Of a stretch of DNA of 60,162 nt, positions 59,928-60,162 are shown one piece after another. The notes below the pieces were generated by a model. The model ran no database searches and was not told the origin of the DNA. It saw only the letters and a list, made by a program, of their open reading frames with translations. The position numbers and the translations under genes were made by a program. Every line of letters begins with the position of its first letter. Positions within the stretch are counted from its first letter, which is position 1. The stretch covers positions 1 to 60,162 of the forward strand of contig PNAA01000026.1 in NCBI GenBank assembly GCA_003169975.1. The letters run 5' to 3'. Source of the stretch: Spartobacteria bacterium (lineage in GTDB: Bacteria; Verrucomicrobiota; Verrucomicrobiia; Chthoniobacterales; UBA10450).

Positions 59928-60051
59928 ATCTAAACCGTGCGGTGGAGCCGACCGCGAGCCGCCGTACTATCCAGCTTCACATCAGTTCAACCTGCCAATC
60001 CGTAGCGATGCGCGCCCTCGCTCGAGGCGGCTCATCTTGTTCTCGTTAGAC
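59928..60051 (+). repeat. attC-like site of cassette B
   Basis: Left box ATCTAAAC (59928-59935), left arm GGTGGAGCCGACC (59941-59953), right arm GGCGGCTCATC (60026-60036), right box GTTAGAC (60045-60051). The arms pair except for one extra G in the left arm, as in the extrahelical base that orients attC recombination. About 124 bp. Related to the site at 32957-33077. Confidence 0.6.
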
Positions 60052-60162
60052 CCCCATGCAGTGTGAGCCTCATCAACGTCCGTGGCGCGACCTGTGTGTA
60101 GATAGCGGGCTCAAGGACGAATGGCTCGAGTCGCTCAATTCCCTAGAAGCTATCCGAAAAGT
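60052..60162 (+). CDS. Start of a further cassette (partial)
   Basis: After GTTAGAC comes CCCCC and an ATG at 60056, whose frame stops after three codons, so the actual start is later or not visible. Only 111 bp remain. I can say only that the position is where a third cassette gene would begin. Confidence 0.2.

Larger units (their letters stand above)
59625..60051 (+). mobile_element. Probable integron gene cassette B
   Basis: It starts with GTTAGAT (59625-59631), holds a short gene (59646-59924), and ends with an attC-like structure that finishes in GTTAGAC (60045-60051). Base composition falls below that of neighbours. The next unit begins at once, and the window ends 111 bp later. Confidence 0.5.

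Overview
The window is a high-GC, Gram-negative chromosomal segment whose gene content points to a soil verrucomicrobium of the Chthoniobacterales (Ca. Udaeobacter / Chthoniobacter type). The evidence is a DUF5069 gene, an autotransporter-like protein with the twin C-terminal domain frequent in that order, a Dop-like enzyme, an Mla lipid transporter (so an outer membrane is present), a GT-C/TPR protein, and REP-like palindromes. This assignment is inference from families, not a database match.

Layout. 0-2 kb: the threonine-proline tail of a gene cut by the window edge, tRNA-Val(GAC), an HTH-receiver regulator, a methyltransferase. 2-7.5 kb: fumC, a VOC protein, an MBL hydrolase, pdxH, a methyltransferase, an outer-membrane barrel. 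7.6-9.7 kb: a two-component system. 9.7-10.9 kb: two decayed genes (SDR and DUF5069). 11-13.5 kb: mlaE-mlaF-mlaD. 13.6-24.9 kb: a BNR-propeller secreted protein, a frameshifted GT-C/TPR protein, infC with an ATT start, a DsbA-family protein, a rhomboid protease, a glucan phosphorylase, and a small basic protein. 24.9-32.6 kb: a minus-strand run with dop, hypE, the wreckage of gmhA and hypD, a broken HAD gene, an aminotransferase, a permease and a phosphatase. 32.6-33.9 kb: an isolated integron-like gene cassette carrying a HEPN-like gene. 33.9-44.6 kb: a secreted protein, GT2, a ferritin-VIT1 fusion, a DMT exporter, a sulfite-oxidase-like enzyme, a UVR protein, xerD, a FIST protein, an anchored protein, and an orphan nuoA. 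45-48 kb: a duplicated-domain glycosyltransferase and rmlA. 48-55 kb: a full aa3-type cytochrome oxidase operon with heme A synthesis and SCO. 55-60 kb: an SRPBCC protein, the large autotransporter-like protein, and at the right edge what looks like the start of an integron cassette array.

The most striking feature belongs to no gene. The 9-mer GCCTAACGA / TCGTTAGGC occurs 38 times by hand count, and its 7-mer core CCTAACG about 56 times. A base-composition estimate gives roughly 0.4 and 7.6. Copies lie in both orientations, inside and between genes, at about one per 1-1.5 kb, and impose otherwise unusual codons (Leu TTA, Arg AGG, Pro CCT). This is the signature of a DNA-uptake-sequence-like element, and I know of none described for this phylum.

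A second theme is gene decay. hypD and gmhA carry several independent lesions, an SDR gene has at least three, and two further genes have single-base frameshifts that could be sequencing errors. A third theme is attC-like recombination sites at 33 kb and 60 kb that are related to each other.
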